From: Sulfurimonas sp.
Lineage (GTDB): Bacteria > Campylobacterota > Campylobacteria > Campylobacterales > Sulfurimonadaceae
Direction: 5' to 3'
Assembly (NCBI GenBank): GCA_002899765.1
Contig: PPDH01000020.1
Span: 1 to 64,000, forward strand
Length of the DNA stretch: 64,000 nt
Position numbers and translations under genes: made by a program. The notes beneath the pieces were generated by a model. The model searched no databases, was not told the DNA's origin, and saw only the letters and a program-made list of their open reading frames with translations. Position 1 is the stretch's first letter. Each line of letters starts with the position of its first letter. Shown one piece after another: positions 8,525 to 17,597 of the stretch.

Positions 8525-8638
8525 TTAAATCTTAATTTCTACATCTCTAATAAACTCACTGCTTGGATTTTTTAATATCTCTTTTTCAATGAACTTATTA
8601 ATCATATCCTTTTTCATTTGTATTCTCTTTTCAGCCAT
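8525..8638 (-). CDS. Small hypothetical protein, 37 aa
   Basis: An ATG at 8636-8638 opens a 37-codon frame rich in Lys, Glu and Ile (MAEKRIQMKKDMINKFIEKE at the start) that ends at TAA 8525-8527. AAAGGAT lies about 10 bases upstream. It follows the 89-aa gene on the same strand after a 16-bp gap, so the two are probably cotranscribed. The composition is helical and hydrophilic. Function is unknown, and the small size keeps confidence moderate. Confidence 0.45.
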   Translation of the reverse strand: MAEKRIQMKKDMINKFIEKEILKNPSSEFIRDVEIKI

Positions 8639-8654
8639 TCATTTACTTATCCTT

Positions 8655-8924
8655 TTATATTTTATAGTTGAAATATTTTCTTAGTTCATTTAATTCAACA
8701 AGAAGTTCTTCTTTTGTGTATTCATTTTTTTGAGATATTCCATGATGTGTTTCTATATGACAAAAATATGTTCCATTTTCTGCTCCATGAAAGTTAATAA
8801 ATGCTCCAAAACCTTTTCTCATATCTCCCATTCTAATAACCTCTTCACTTATGAAATTTTTGAAAATTAATTCACTCAGTTTTTTTTGTGTTCTTCTTTT
8901 ATTTAGGGTAGTTATTTTTTTCAT
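8655..8924 (-). CDS. Hypothetical protein, 89 aa
   Basis: I do not recognise it. The N-terminus is strongly basic (KKITTLNKRRTQKK). The middle is glycine- and aromatic-rich (MRKGFGAFINFHGAENGTYF) with several His residues, and the C-terminus is an acidic helix. AAAAGGAT precedes the ATG. A 19-bp sequence shared with the region upstream of the 133-aa gene lies 32 bp before the start, which suggests a common regulator. It lies between the transfer genes and the defence cargo. Confidence 0.6.
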   Translation of the reverse strand: MKKITTLNKRRTQKKLSELIFKNFISEEVIRMGDMRKGFGAFINFHGAENGTYFCHIETHHGISQKNEYTKEELLVELNELRKYFNYKI

Positions 8925-8955
8925 TTGAAATCCTTTTAATTTATATCTTCATCTG

Positions 8956-8974
8956 GGAACTTCCACAAAATAAA
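8956..8974. repeat. 19-bp repeat, copy 1 (possible operator)
   Basis: GGAACTTCCACAAAATAAA occurs here and again at 9499-9517. It contains the small palindrome GGAA-C-TTCC. This copy lies just upstream of the 89-aa gene, the second upstream of the 133-aa gene, both on the minus strand. That fits a shared operator or promoter element. Confidence 0.6.
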
Positions 8975-8982
8975 GATATTAT

Positions 8983-9009
8983 AAAAACACTTTTTTCAGA
9001 AGTGTTTTT
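8983..9009 (-). terminator. Hairpin terminator after the 133-aa gene
   Basis: The arms AAAAACACTT (8983-8992) and AAGTGTTTTT (9000-9009) pair perfectly around a 7-nt loop. On the minus strand the stem ends in a run of T, at the 3' end of the 133-aa gene. This is a good intrinsic terminator and could act in both directions. Confidence 0.7.
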
Positions 9010-9409
9010 ATATTTTAATCTTTGGTCTATCTGCAAGAATAGTCAATAAATTCAAGCAGGTATCAACCTGATCACCTTCTATCTCTTCGATTTTATTCAT
9101 ATATTTTAATTGTGTATGATATGGAGCTATTAAACTAAAATCTTGAAAAGTTTTATTAACTACTTCTTCGGCAACAAAATTTTGATATTTTTGAGTTAAA
9201 CTGAACAAAACTACTTTTGTATATTTAACTTTATGATCAATATTTTCTTTAGTTTCTCCAATTAAGCGAATCGTTCTTTTGTTGAGATCGCTTTGAGCGT
9301 AAATATTAGCAAATGCTAATATCTCATCAACACTCATCTTAAGCCCATATTCATGGATACAATATTTAATATGAGATAAATTTCTTTCTTTAATTTCATC
9401 AAAATTCAC
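9008..9409 (-). CDS. Small protein of unknown function, 133 aa (paralogue A)
   Basis: I recognise no known family. The first 75 residues align with those of the gene at 21704-22075: shared pattern IK.RN...I...I.E.G...SVD.I...A.I, then IRL.G..K, then FS...Y. The two are therefore paralogues, one at each side of the defence cargo. It is helical and has no membrane segment or catalytic motif. The 19-bp repeat with a GGAA/TTCC palindrome lies about 90 bp upstream, and a palindrome with GGAACT/AGTTCC arms lies upstream of the paralogue. A regulatory role is possible but inferred. Confidence 0.65.
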   Translation of the reverse strand: MNFDEIKERNLSHIKYCIHEYGLKMSVDEILAFANIYAQSDLNKRTIRLIGETKENIDHKVKYTKVVLFSLTQKYQNFVAEEVVNKTFQDFSLIAPYHTQLKYMNKIEEIEGDQVDTCLNLLTILADRPKIKI

Positions 9410-9498
9410 ATACTATCCTTAACAACTTCTATCTAAGAAATTGGTCAATAACTTATTGACAGTAAAAGTGTAACAATTATTTTCTTAATTATTTCTGA

Positions 9499-9517
9499 GG
9501 AACTTCCACAAAATAAA
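9499..9517. repeat. 19-bp repeat, copy 2 (possible operator)
   Basis: This is an exact second copy of the 19-bp sequence at 8956-8974. It lies in the 226-bp gap between the 133-aa gene and the start of the defence operon, so a bound protein could act on both divergent units. The rest of the gap is AT-rich with AATTATTTTC-like repeats and no gene. Confidence 0.6.
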
Positions 9518-9635
9518 TAAATAATTATTTTCCTCAAGTTTAGGCTAATTGAAGATGCTTTAGCATGAAATACTTTTGAATTTATTTTTTATCTCTTTTT
9601 AGATAAAATCAATAATATCAAATAAATATGGTTTT

Positions 9636-12600
9636 ATGTTAATAGACAACAAAAGAAATAACAAACTCGGTGATGTGATAAAGTCTCATATAAAGACAAA
9701 CTCTAACGCATCCATTGTTACAAACCATTTCACGATTCACGCCTATGAAGAACTAAAAAAAGAACTTCGTAAAATTAAAAATATAAGAATTATTTGTAGT
9801 GCTTCAAATTTCAAAAACGACATCAACCTTTTATCTTCGGAACAAGAGGAGATAAAATTAAAAAATAGTTTAAATCAGACTAAAATTGCTAAAGAGTTCG
9901 CTCAGTTTTTAGAGCATCATGCGCAAATCAAAGAAACAACATCTGCAAATACAATCCCTTTTAATTTTTATCACATTAAAAATGAAGATGGAAGCGACAT
10001 AGCTATTCAGGGAAGCTCAAATTTTTCATCAACTGGGCTTGGTTATACCACTTCAAAATCATTTAACATGAACACCGCTATGTTTGACCATGAAAGCACC
10101 AATTCTTTTTTAAAAACATTTGATGAAATTTGGGAGAACAACACGCTCCTTAGAGATATAAAAGAGAAATTACTCTCAAATTTAGAAGAGATCTACAAAG
10201 ATAAATCCCCACAATTTCTGTACTTTATGACGCTTTACAATATTTTTAAAGATTTTATTGGCGAACTTGATGAAGAGAAGATTATAAAAACAAAAACCGG
10301 CTTTAAAGACAGTGTTGTTTGGAGTAAACTTTATAACTTCCAAAAAGATGGTGTTCTTGGTGCAATAGAGAAGCTTGAAAAGTATAATGGCTGTATCATA
10401 GCCGATAGCGTTGGACTTGGTAAAACATTTGAGGCTCTTGCCGTCATAAAATATTATGAACTTAGAAACGATAGAGTTTTGGTTCTTGCTCCAAAAAAGC
10501 TAAAAGAAAATTGGACGATTTACACAATCAATGACAAAAGAAATATTCTCTCAGAAGATAGACTAAACTATGATGTTTTAAATCATACAGATTTAACAAG
10601 AGTAAATGGTTACAGCGGAGAGATAAATTTAGCAACACTCAACTGGTCAAACTATGATCTTATAGTCATAGACGAGTCGCACAATTTTAGAAACACAAGC
10701 ACAAATAAAAAGAAGAGTAAATCAAGATATGCGACACTTTTAGATGATGTTTTAAAAAAGGGTGTTAAAACAAAAGTATTGATGCTCTCGGCTACGCCAG
10801 TAAACAACAGATTAAACGACCTTAAAAATCAAGTCGCATTCATCACGGAAGCTAATGATGAAGCTTTTAAAGATGTGGGCATAAAATCTATTGATACAAC
10901 ACTCAGAAAGTCGCAAGCCAAATTTAATAGCTGGCTTAAACTAAGTGAAAGTGAGCGAACAACAAAAAAGCTGCTCGATAGTCTGAATTTTGATTATTTT
11001 AAACTACTTGACTTAATAACCATAGCACGAAGCAGAAAACATATTCAAAAGTATTATGATACAACAAGCATAGGCAGGTTTCCGCAGAGGAATAAGCCGA
11101 TAAATCTAAAACCAGACATTGACACCTTAAACGCATTTCCTCCACTTTTAGAGATAAATAAAACCATAAGAAGACTCACTCTGTCTGCTTATTCGCCACT
11201 AAAATATGTCTATCCACATAAACAAGAAGAGTATTCCCACAAATACGACATTGACTTGGGCAATGGTCAAGTTTTTAAACAGATAGATAGAGAGAACTCT
11301 TTGATTCATTTGATGCGAGTAAACCTCTTTAAGCGGATGGAGAGCTCTATCAACTCTTTTTCGCTAACGCTTATAAAGTTGATGCAAAACAATCAAAAAA
11401 TTGTTGATATGCTGGAAAGTGAAAATGGAACCTATGAAGAGCAAAGCATTATAGATGTTGATATTGAGAGCGATGAGTTTGCTTCTCAGCTTGTTGGCAA
11501 TAAAATCAAAGTATTGATTCAAGATGTGGATAAAATCAGATGGAAGCAAGATTTACAAAACGATTTGCAAAAACTTGAAGAGCTTTTAGGAAGTTCTCTA
11601 CAAGTCGATGCAAAAAGGGATGAAAAACTTCAAACTCTCAAAGAGAACATCACTAAAAAAATAAACAATCCACTAAACCCAAACAATAAAAAAGTTGTCA
11701 TATTTACTGCATTTGCAGATACCGCTGAGTATCTCTACAAAAATATCGCTTCATGGGCAAAAAATGAGTTTGGCTTAGAGAGTTGTCTTGTCACTGGAAG
11801 TGGAAACAACCAAACAACTATGCCCACAAAAAGCAAAGACCTCAATTCACTTCTTACGCACTTCTCGCCTATCTCAAAAAGCAGAGATAAAACAGATCCA
11901 CATGCCACAAAAGAGATAGATATTTTAATTGCAACAGATTGTATCAGCGAAGGACAAAACCTACAAGATTGTGATTACCTTGTAAACTATGACATCCACT
12001 GGAATCCAGTGAGAATTATTCAGAGATTTGGAAGAATTGACAGACTTGGAAGCAAAAACGAAACAATTCAGCTTGTAAACTTTTGGGCGAACATGGAACT
12101 TGATGAGTATATAAACTTAGAGAGTAGAGTTAGCGGACGCATGGTGCTTTTGGATGTATCGGCAACTGGAGAAGAAAATATAATTGATACCTCAAACAAA
12201 GAGGTGAGTGACTTGAGTTACAGAGCCAAACAGCTCAAAGAGCTTCAAAACAAAGTGATAGATCTTGAAGATGTAAGCGGTGGTATTTCTATCACTGATT
12301 TAACTTTAAATGATTTTAGAATGGACTTGATGGAGTATCTAAAAACCCACAAAGAAAAGCTTGAAAATGCACCTCTTGGCATTCATAGCATCGTTTCAGA
12401 TGCACTTGAAAAAGGCGTGGTATTCTGCATAAAATCACTTAAACCACAAACTGGTGCAGATGGATTTTCTCTTGAGCCTTATTTCTTGGTGCATGTAGAT
12501 AAAGACAATGAAGTTAGAGCTACATTTAGCAGCGCAAAACTCATTTTAGATATGTATAAAAACCTATGTTTAGGCAAAGATGAAGCCATAAAAGAGCTTG

Positions 12601-12806
12601 TAACACAGTTTGAAAAAAAGACAAACAACTACTCCGACATGCAGCACTACCAAAGAGGTTTAAAAGTTGCCATAGAGAGCGTTATCGGCAAAAAAGAGGA
12701 GAGTGGCATGGACTCGCTTTTTAGTCGTGGTGGTACGAGCATATCAACTGATGGCTTTAGTGATAGTGAAGATTTTGAACTTATATCTTTTTTAGTGATA
12801 GAGTAG
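9636..12806 (+). CDS. PLD-like plus SNF2-type helicase, defence protein
   Basis: This 1056-aa protein combines an N-terminal phospholipase-D-like module (HIK at about residue 112, GSSNFSSTGLG at about 128) with a full SNF2-class helicase. Walker A is DSVGLGKTFE near residue 257, motif II DESHNF near 346, motif III LSATPVNN, and motif VI QRFGRIDRLGS near 795. A single HKD-like motif would need a dimer for catalysis. Proteins of this design occur in anti-phage loci, often next to a DUF4391 gene. The stop TAG is followed directly by the ATG of the next gene, so this is the first gene of a coupled operon. The ribosome site is weak. The start at 9636 is used because the ATG at 9628 runs into a stop. 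Confidence 0.85.
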   Translation: MLIDNKRNNKLGDVIKSHIKTNSNASIVTNHFTIHAYEELKKELRKIKNIRIICSASNFKNDINLLSSEQEEIKLKNSLNQTKIAKEFAQFLEHHAQIKETTSANTIPFNFYHIKNEDGSDIAIQGSSNFSSTGLGYTTSKSFNMNTAMFDHESTNSFLKTFDEIWENNTLLRDIKEKLLSNLEEIYKDKSPQFLYFMTLYNIFKDFIGELDEEKIIKTKTGFKDSVVWSKLYNFQKDGVLGAIEKLEKYNGCIIADSVGLGKTFEALAVIKYYELRNDRVLVLAPKKLKENWTIYTINDKRNILSEDRLNYDVLNHTDLTRVNGYSGEINLATLNWSNYDLIVIDESHNFRNTSTNKKKSKSRYATLLDDVLKKGVKTKVLMLSATPVNNRLNDLKNQVAFITEANDEAFKDVGIKSIDTTLRKSQAKFNSWLKLSESERTTKKLLDSLNFDYFKLLDLITIARSRKHIQKYYDTTSIGRFPQRNKPINLKPDIDTLNAFPPLLEINKTIRRLTLSAYSPLKYVYPHKQEEYSHKYDIDLGNGQVFKQIDRENSLIHLMRVNLFKRMESSINSFSLTLIKLMQNNQKIVDMLESENGTYEEQSIIDVDIESDEFASQLVGNKIKVLIQDVDKIRWKQDLQNDLQKLEELLGSSLQVDAKRDEKLQTLKENITKKINNPLNPNNKKVVIFTAFADTAEYLYKNIASWAKNEFGLESCLVTGSGNNQTTMPTKSKDLNSLLTHFSPISKSRDKTDPHATKEIDILIATDCISEGQNLQDCDYLVNYDIHWNPVRIIQRFGRIDRLGSKNETIQLVNFWANMELDEYINLESRVSGRMVLLDVSATGEENIIDTSNKEVSDLSYRAKQLKELQNKVIDLEDVSGGISITDLTLNDFRMDLMEYLKTHKEKLENAPLGIHSIVSDALEKGVVFCIKSLKPQTGADGFSLEPYFLVHVDKDNEVRATFSSAKLILDMYKNLCLGKDEAIKELVTQFEKKTNNYSDMQHYQRGLKVAIESVIGKKEESGMDSLFSRGGTSISTDGFSDSEDFELISFLVIE

Positions 12807-13538
12807 ATGCAAGAGCTTATAGACAATCTCGGCTTAGAAGCTTCAAGCAAGATAGGCAAGAAACTTTTTAAAAAACAGTTTATAGAGAATTTTTCTCTTA
12901 GCGTTGCCGATAAAAAGATACTCACAAATGATATTGAGAGTATAACTCTTGAATATTTACTCAACAAGAGCACCATAAATATCGCTCCATACATAGATGC
13001 AGAGCTGGACTATTCAGAAATAGCATTTATCAAAGTTGAGATACTCAACCAAAACAAATTGGGGCAAATAACAAGCATAGTTCAAAATATCCCTTATCCA
13101 CTCATAATATTTTTGACTTATGGAACTAAACTCTGTATTAACATAAGTCCAAAACGCATCAACAAAGCTGATAGCAGTAAACTTGTAGTCGAAGAGAGTT
13201 TTTTAACAGAGTGGATAGATCTCTCGAACAGCACAAAAATAGAAAACGATTTTTTAGAGAGTCTTAAAGCAAAGCATCATCCATTTACTGACCTTTTATC
13301 TTTTTATAGGAGCTATTTAGATAAACTAATAGCTTTTAATGCTTCAAAGTATAGTGGGAGTTTAAATACGCATGAGCAAAGTAGAGAGCTTTTACAGGAC
13401 ATCCAAAAACTTGAAGTAAAAATAGCCGAGATAAAAGGCAAAATCAAAAAAGAGTCTAACTTTAGCGATAAGGTAAAAATGAATATAGAATTAAAAAAAT
13501 CGAGTGATGAGTTGGAAAAATTGAAAGGAAGCTTATAA
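12807..13538 (+). CDS. DUF4391-family protein
   Basis: The 243-aa protein begins MQELIDNLGL and shows the DUF4391 pattern: an early helix, the central strands QIPYPLIIFLTYG-like (here IPYPLIIFLTYGTKLCINISPKR), a WIDL segment and a C-terminal coiled coil (about residues 195-243, rich in Lys, Glu and Leu). The biochemical role of this family is unknown to me. It is regularly found beside SNF2/PLD helicases and type III-like Mod/Res genes, as here. It starts immediately after the helicase stop and overlaps the next small frame by TAATG. Confidence 0.75.
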   Translation: MQELIDNLGLEASSKIGKKLFKKQFIENFSLSVADKKILTNDIESITLEYLLNKSTINIAPYIDAELDYSEIAFIKVEILNQNKLGQITSIVQNIPYPLIIFLTYGTKLCINISPKRINKADSSKLVVEESFLTEWIDLSNSTKIENDFLESLKAKHHPFTDLLSFYRSYLDKLIAFNASKYSGSLNTHEQSRELLQDIQKLEVKIAEIKGKIKKESNFSDKVKMNIELKKSSDELEKLKGSL

Positions 13539-13645
13539 TGATAATCTCAAAGAATTTCAACTCGAGGTTGATACAGCCAAATATCTTGAACGATTCGGCA
13601 CCCTTTGAGGAGTGGCGTAATTATACATTAGGTTTACTTAGATGA
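13538..13645 (+). CDS. Coupled 35-aa ORF, likely damaged PemK antitoxin
   Basis: An open frame of 35 codons starts in a TAATG overlap with the DUF4391 gene (AAGGAA 8 bases upstream) and ends in an ATGA overlap with the PemK-type toxin. Its last part, APFEEWRNYTLGLLR, looks natural. Its middle does not. In the next frame, 13537-13605 reads NDNLKEFQLEVDTAKYLERFG, which looks far more like protein. The likely history is an antitoxin with one base lost near the start and one gained near 13600, keeping the overall frame open. Antitoxin identity is inferred from position alone. Confidence 0.45.
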   Translation: MIISKNFNSRLIQPNILNDSAPFEEWRNYTLGLLR

Positions 13646-14046
13646 AAGATTTTGATAAGTGGAATGAAGTTAAAAAAGATACCGAGTTAGATACAAGAAA
13701 GATAGGTATTAAACCACGAGAAATATTTTGGGCAAAACTTGGCGAAAATGTTGGCTTTGAACAAAATGGTAAAGGTGAAAATTTTGCACGACCTGTAATT
13801 GTCGTGAGAAAACTAACAAGTGAGCTATTTTTGGGTATTCCACTTACAAGCACAATTAAAGAGGGTAATTATTTTCATGCTTTTGAATATACAAATCATT
13901 CAAATGGAATCGTACAAAATACAGCACTGATACTGCAAATAAAAGTTTTTAGTATCAGAAGACTAATGAATAAAACTGGTATGGTAAAAGAAGAAGACTT
14001 TAAGGCGATTATAGAAAAATCAAAGGGATTATTTAGCCCCACTTGA
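13642..14046 (+). CDS. PemK/MazF-family toxin
   Basis: This 134-aa protein matches the PemK/MazF endoribonuclease pattern. It has an N-terminal extension (DFDKWNEVKK), then KPREIFWAKLGENVG, then ENFARPVIVVRKL, FLGIPLTS, and NTALILQIKVFSIRRLMNKTGMV. MazF-type toxins cut RNA in the SH3-like barrel formed by these strands. It lies inside the defence operon, between DUF4391 and mod, and its start overlaps the preceding damaged ORF by ATGA. Related toxins are often carried as passengers in restriction loci. An 8-bp hairpin overlaps its stop codon. Confidence 0.85.
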   Translation: MKDFDKWNEVKKDTELDTRKIGIKPREIFWAKLGENVGFEQNGKGENFARPVIVVRKLTSELFLGIPLTSTIKEGNYFHAFEYTNHSNGIVQNTALILQIKVFSIRRLMNKTGMVKEEDFKAIIEKSKGLFSPT

Positions 14047-14057
14047 AAACAAGTGGG
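14038..14057 (+). repeat. 8-bp inverted repeat over the toxin stop codon
   Basis: CCCACTTG-AAAA-CAAGTGGG is a GC-rich perfect stem with a 4-nt loop, and the toxin TGA lies within it. No T-run follows. It is probably an RNA stem that limits read-on or protects the transcript, not a full terminator. Confidence 0.5.
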
Positions 14058-14142
14058 TGTGCCCGAAGGCGAATTAGAAAGACAGTATAACAAAAAAATA
14101 ATAAATATATAATAAATTAAATCTTAAAAAGGTAATTTAAGC

Positions 14143-15972
14143 ATGAAACCATTAGACGGCAAGAGTTTAGACATAGTGAGCCAAAACATAGAAAAAATCA
14201 AAGAGCTCTTTCCAGAAGTATTTAGCGAGGGCAAAATAAACTTTGCTAAACTTCAAGAGGAGTTGGGTGCATTTGCGGAGGATGAAGCAGAGCGTTACAA
14301 CTTTACATGGGCAGGAAAAACCGAAGCCAAACGCATCGCTCAAACTCCAAGCACGGGGACACTGCGACCTTGCAAAGAAGAGAGTAAAGATTGGGATACT
14401 ACACAAAACCTCTACATTGAGGGCGATAACTTAGAGGTGCTCAAACTCCTTCAAAAAAGCTACCACAAGCAAGTCAAGATGATTTACATCGACCCGCCTT
14501 ACAACACAGGCAAAGATTTTGTCTATAAAGACAACTTCAAAGACAATATCAAAAATTATCTTGAAATTACTGGGCAAGTAGATAGTGAGGGAAACCGTCT
14601 AAGCACCAACAGCGACACAAACGGAAGATACCACAGCGACTGGCTAAACATGATGTACCCACGCCTCAAACTTGCACGAAATCTGCTCAAAGATGATGGG
14701 GTTATTTTTATATCTATTGATGATAATGAAGTTGTAAATTTGCGAAAACTTTGCGATGAGATATTTGGAGAAGAATGTGTTGAACAATATATTTGGGATG
14801 TCAGAGAAGATGGAACAATGCCAAAAACAGCAAAAAACACAGTTAGAAAAGAACACGAATACTTACTTGTTGCTTTTAAAAATACTGCTCATCAAAGATT
14901 AAAAAAATATACATCCTACAAGTATATAGATAACAATTGGAGTAATATTGACAATGATTCAAGAGGTGGATGGATGTCTGCAAATATTTCAAGAGGCAGT
15001 GGTGAAGGTTCTGGTGGAAGCAAATCATTTACTATTACAAATCCAAAAGGAATTGAGTTTTATAGAGATTGGTCAATTAATGAAGAAGAATACTATGAAC
15101 TTTTAAAAGATAACAGAATCTATTTTGCCGACAATGGTAATGGTGTTCCGAGAAGAAAAATATTTCAAAATGAACCTGTTGATTCTATTCAATAATCAAT
15201 TTTTGAAAAACTACAAAGCTCACAGTCTGCATCAAAAGAAGTTCAAGACTTGGTTGGAAGAATTGAATTTGATTATCCAAAACCTGAAAAATTGATAAAC
15301 AGAATACTACAGATAAGTTGTGATAAAGACGGTATAGCTCTCGACTTCTTTAGCGGTTCAGCGACAACAGCTCATGCAGTAATGAAACTCAATGCCGAAG
15401 ATGGAGGCAATAGAAAATTTATCATGGTTCAGCTACCAGAAGAAACAAATAATAAAATTTTTCCTACAATTTGTGAAATAGGCAAAGAACGCATCCGCCG
15501 TGCAGGGGAAAAGATTAAAACAGACAATGCAGACAAAGACCTCTCAAACCTCGATATAGGCTTTAAAGTCCTAAAACTCGATAGCTCAAATATTAAAACA
15601 TGGGATAGCAACTTTGAGAACTTAGAACAAAATCTTCTTGAAGCAATAGAAAATATCAAAAACGACAGAACACCACAAGACCTACTCTACGAAATCCTCC
15701 TAAAATATGGACTGGACTTAACTCTGCCGATAGAAGAAAAAACTTTGCATGGTAAAAAAGTATTTGTCATAGGCTATGGAGCTTTGATTGTCTGCCTCGA
15801 TGATGAGATAACATTAGAAGTAGTAGAGGCAATAGCAAAACTAAAAGACGAGTACAAAAGTGAAATCACCAGAGTAGTATTCAAAGACAGCAGTTTTGAG
15901 AACGCAGTGGTAAAAACAAACGCCTTACAAGTGCTAAAACAGTTTGAGATTGATGAAGTTGTGAGTATATAA
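14143..15972 (+). pseudogene. mod: Type III-like adenine methyltransferase Mod, one in-frame stop
   Basis: This is a beta-class N6-adenine DNA methyltransferase. Catalytic motif IV DPPYNTG is at residues 117-123, and the SAM-binding FxGxG-like motif DFFSGSATT is near 401. It normally gives both modification and target recognition to a Res partner. The frame is open from 14143 to 15972 (609 codons) except for TAA at 15193-15195 (codon 351). The reading frame continues unchanged on both sides (DSIQ, stop, SIFEKLQSSQSASKEVQDL). The stop falls between the two motifs, in the recognition region, so neither half should methylate. AAAAGG precedes the ATG. It may be a sequence error or real decay. Confidence 0.88.
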
Positions 15973-15984
15973 AGTAGAAATGAG

Positions 15985-17166
15985 ATGATATATAAATTTA
16001 AAACCGAACAGGCTGGAATTGGATTTGATTTTGATGTGGAGTTTGAGCAAAATCAAAAAGTAAATTGTATTATTGGTAAAAATGGTATTGGTAAAACGCA
16101 ACTTTTGGAAAATATGATAAAAAGTTTGATTTATAGACATTCTATGTTTTTAAATAGTGGTGAGTATAAATACAAAAATCTTTTTATGCAAAAAAATATT
16201 CTTGAAAAGACAAAAGAACTGGAATTAAAACTTCCATTAGAGATTGAGTTAAATGGTATTCAGATAAAAAATAAAGAGAGACAAAACTGGGGTTATACAA
16301 CTTTTGAACATATTGCTGGAAACAGAGATAATTCTTTTGTATGTGATAATCCAATAGTTTTCATAGGTGCGAAAAATAGAGGATTTACAAAAAATATTAA
16401 TCCTGACAATATCAAAATACTTGGAAGTTCACAAGATAGATTTGTAGAATCTATTAAAAGAACGATGAGCTATATTAACGGTGATGGCTTAGAACATGAA
16501 GAGATAGCAAATTGGTTTGTATCAAGACTTATTGTAAATCCAAATTTTGTTATAGCTAATCAAAATAAGACAAATGAAGTTGTTGCAGTTTTAAAGCTTA
16601 TAGAAAAACTTGAACCATCGTTAAAACTTGTAATACCAAATGAAAATGGTGTAAACAGCTTATCAATGCTTTATCATGATGGACAGTTGTTGCTAAATAA
16701 TATCCCATTAAATAGGCTCTCAACAGGGTTTGTTTCGATAGTAAAAATCTTTCAAGAGATAATTGCTGGATATGGTGGATGGAGTAATCTTGATGATTTA
16801 AGCTTGGTGGATGGCATCGTATTTATCGATGAGATAGAAGCACATTTGCATATCAGTTGGCAGACAAAGATTATTAATATCTTAAAAGAGTTCTTCCCAA
16901 ATACTACATTTTATATCTCAACTCATTCGCCTCTTGTTTTAGCAGGACTTAAAGATGGTGAGGCTTATGAATTATACAAAGATGGTGATTTTGTAAAGAC
17001 AAAAGCTATAATAAATGTTGATAACTATGCTTTAAATGACATTGTGAATGAGTTTTTTGGAGTGGATTTAAATAAACAGAAGATTGAGCATCCAAATTTA
17101 GAAAAACAAAAAAAAGCACGAGCATTACTATTGAACCTTACAAAATCTCTTGATGGAGATGAGTAA
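15985..17166 (+). CDS. ABC/OLD-like AAA ATPase of a defence module
   Basis: This 393-aa protein has the features of AAA_21/OLD-type ATPases. Walker A IGKNGIGKT is at residues 30-38, the ABC-like signature LSTGF is in the centre, Walker B VFIDEIEAH has D282-E283, and the switch motif is YISTHSPLVLAG. No nuclease (TOPRIM) domain follows, so the nuclease is probably the next gene. It begins 12 bp after mod and ends in a TAATG overlap with the PIN gene. In such pairs the ATPase senses infection or DNA ends and controls a toxic partner. That role is inferred here. Confidence 0.88.
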   Translation: MIYKFKTEQAGIGFDFDVEFEQNQKVNCIIGKNGIGKTQLLENMIKSLIYRHSMFLNSGEYKYKNLFMQKNILEKTKELELKLPLEIELNGIQIKNKERQNWGYTTFEHIAGNRDNSFVCDNPIVFIGAKNRGFTKNINPDNIKILGSSQDRFVESIKRTMSYINGDGLEHEEIANWFVSRLIVNPNFVIANQNKTNEVVAVLKLIEKLEPSLKLVIPNENGVNSLSMLYHDGQLLLNNIPLNRLSTGFVSIVKIFQEIIAGYGGWSNLDDLSLVDGIVFIDEIEAHLHISWQTKIINILKEFFPNTTFYISTHSPLVLAGLKDGEAYELYKDGDFVKTKAIINVDNYALNDIVNEFFGVDLNKQKIEHPNLEKQKKARALLLNLTKSLDGDE

Positions 17167-17591
17167 TGAAATACTTTTTTGATACAAATGTAATAAGTAA
17201 TTTGGTTCGAGAAGATAGTGCAGCAATAATTAAACTTCAAGAATTAGCTTCAAATGAAGAGAATAGATTCTATATAAATAGATTAGTTTTTATGGAATCT
17301 TTAAGGGCTATACCTTTGAATCGTGTAAACCTTTATAAAAATACAAAAGAAACACTTGAAAATTTTGAAAAACTTGAAATCACCCAAGATATATATGATA
17401 AAAGTGTAAATTTTGCCAGATTTTGCAAAAGTCAAGGTATGAATTTTGGAAAATGTGAAGCAATTGATTATATTCATTTTGTGACGGCTAAATACTATGA
17501 TTTAGAGATAATCTCTTTTGATGGTGATATGAGCAAACTTGAAGAAAAGTATCAAGCATTTTTGGAAGATGTTAGTTTTGAAGATAAATAA
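17166..17591 (+). CDS. PIN-domain ribonuclease
   Basis: The 141-aa protein has the PIN fold signature: FFDTN with D6 at the N-terminus, E44 in VFMESLR, D101 in AIDYIHFVTAKYYDLEIIS, and D119/D121 in FDGD. These four acidic positions would bind the metal ions for RNA cleavage. PIN proteins include VapC toxins, but no VapB-like antitoxin gene is next to it. Instead it is translationally coupled (TAATG) to the ATPase, which suggests that the ATPase restrains or activates it. The next gene starts 6 bp downstream. Confidence 0.82.
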   Translation: MKYFFDTNVISNLVREDSAAIIKLQELASNEENRFYINRLVFMESLRAIPLNRVNLYKNTKETLENFEKLEITQDIYDKSVNFARFCKSQGMNFGKCEAIDYIHFVTAKYYDLEIISFDGDMSKLEEKYQAFLEDVSFEDK

Positions 17592-17597
17592 CTTATA

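Noticed and set aside
17166-17591. VapBC toxin-antitoxin pair
   Set aside because: The PIN protein has no small VapB-like gene beside it. Its upstream partner is a 393-aa ATPase.
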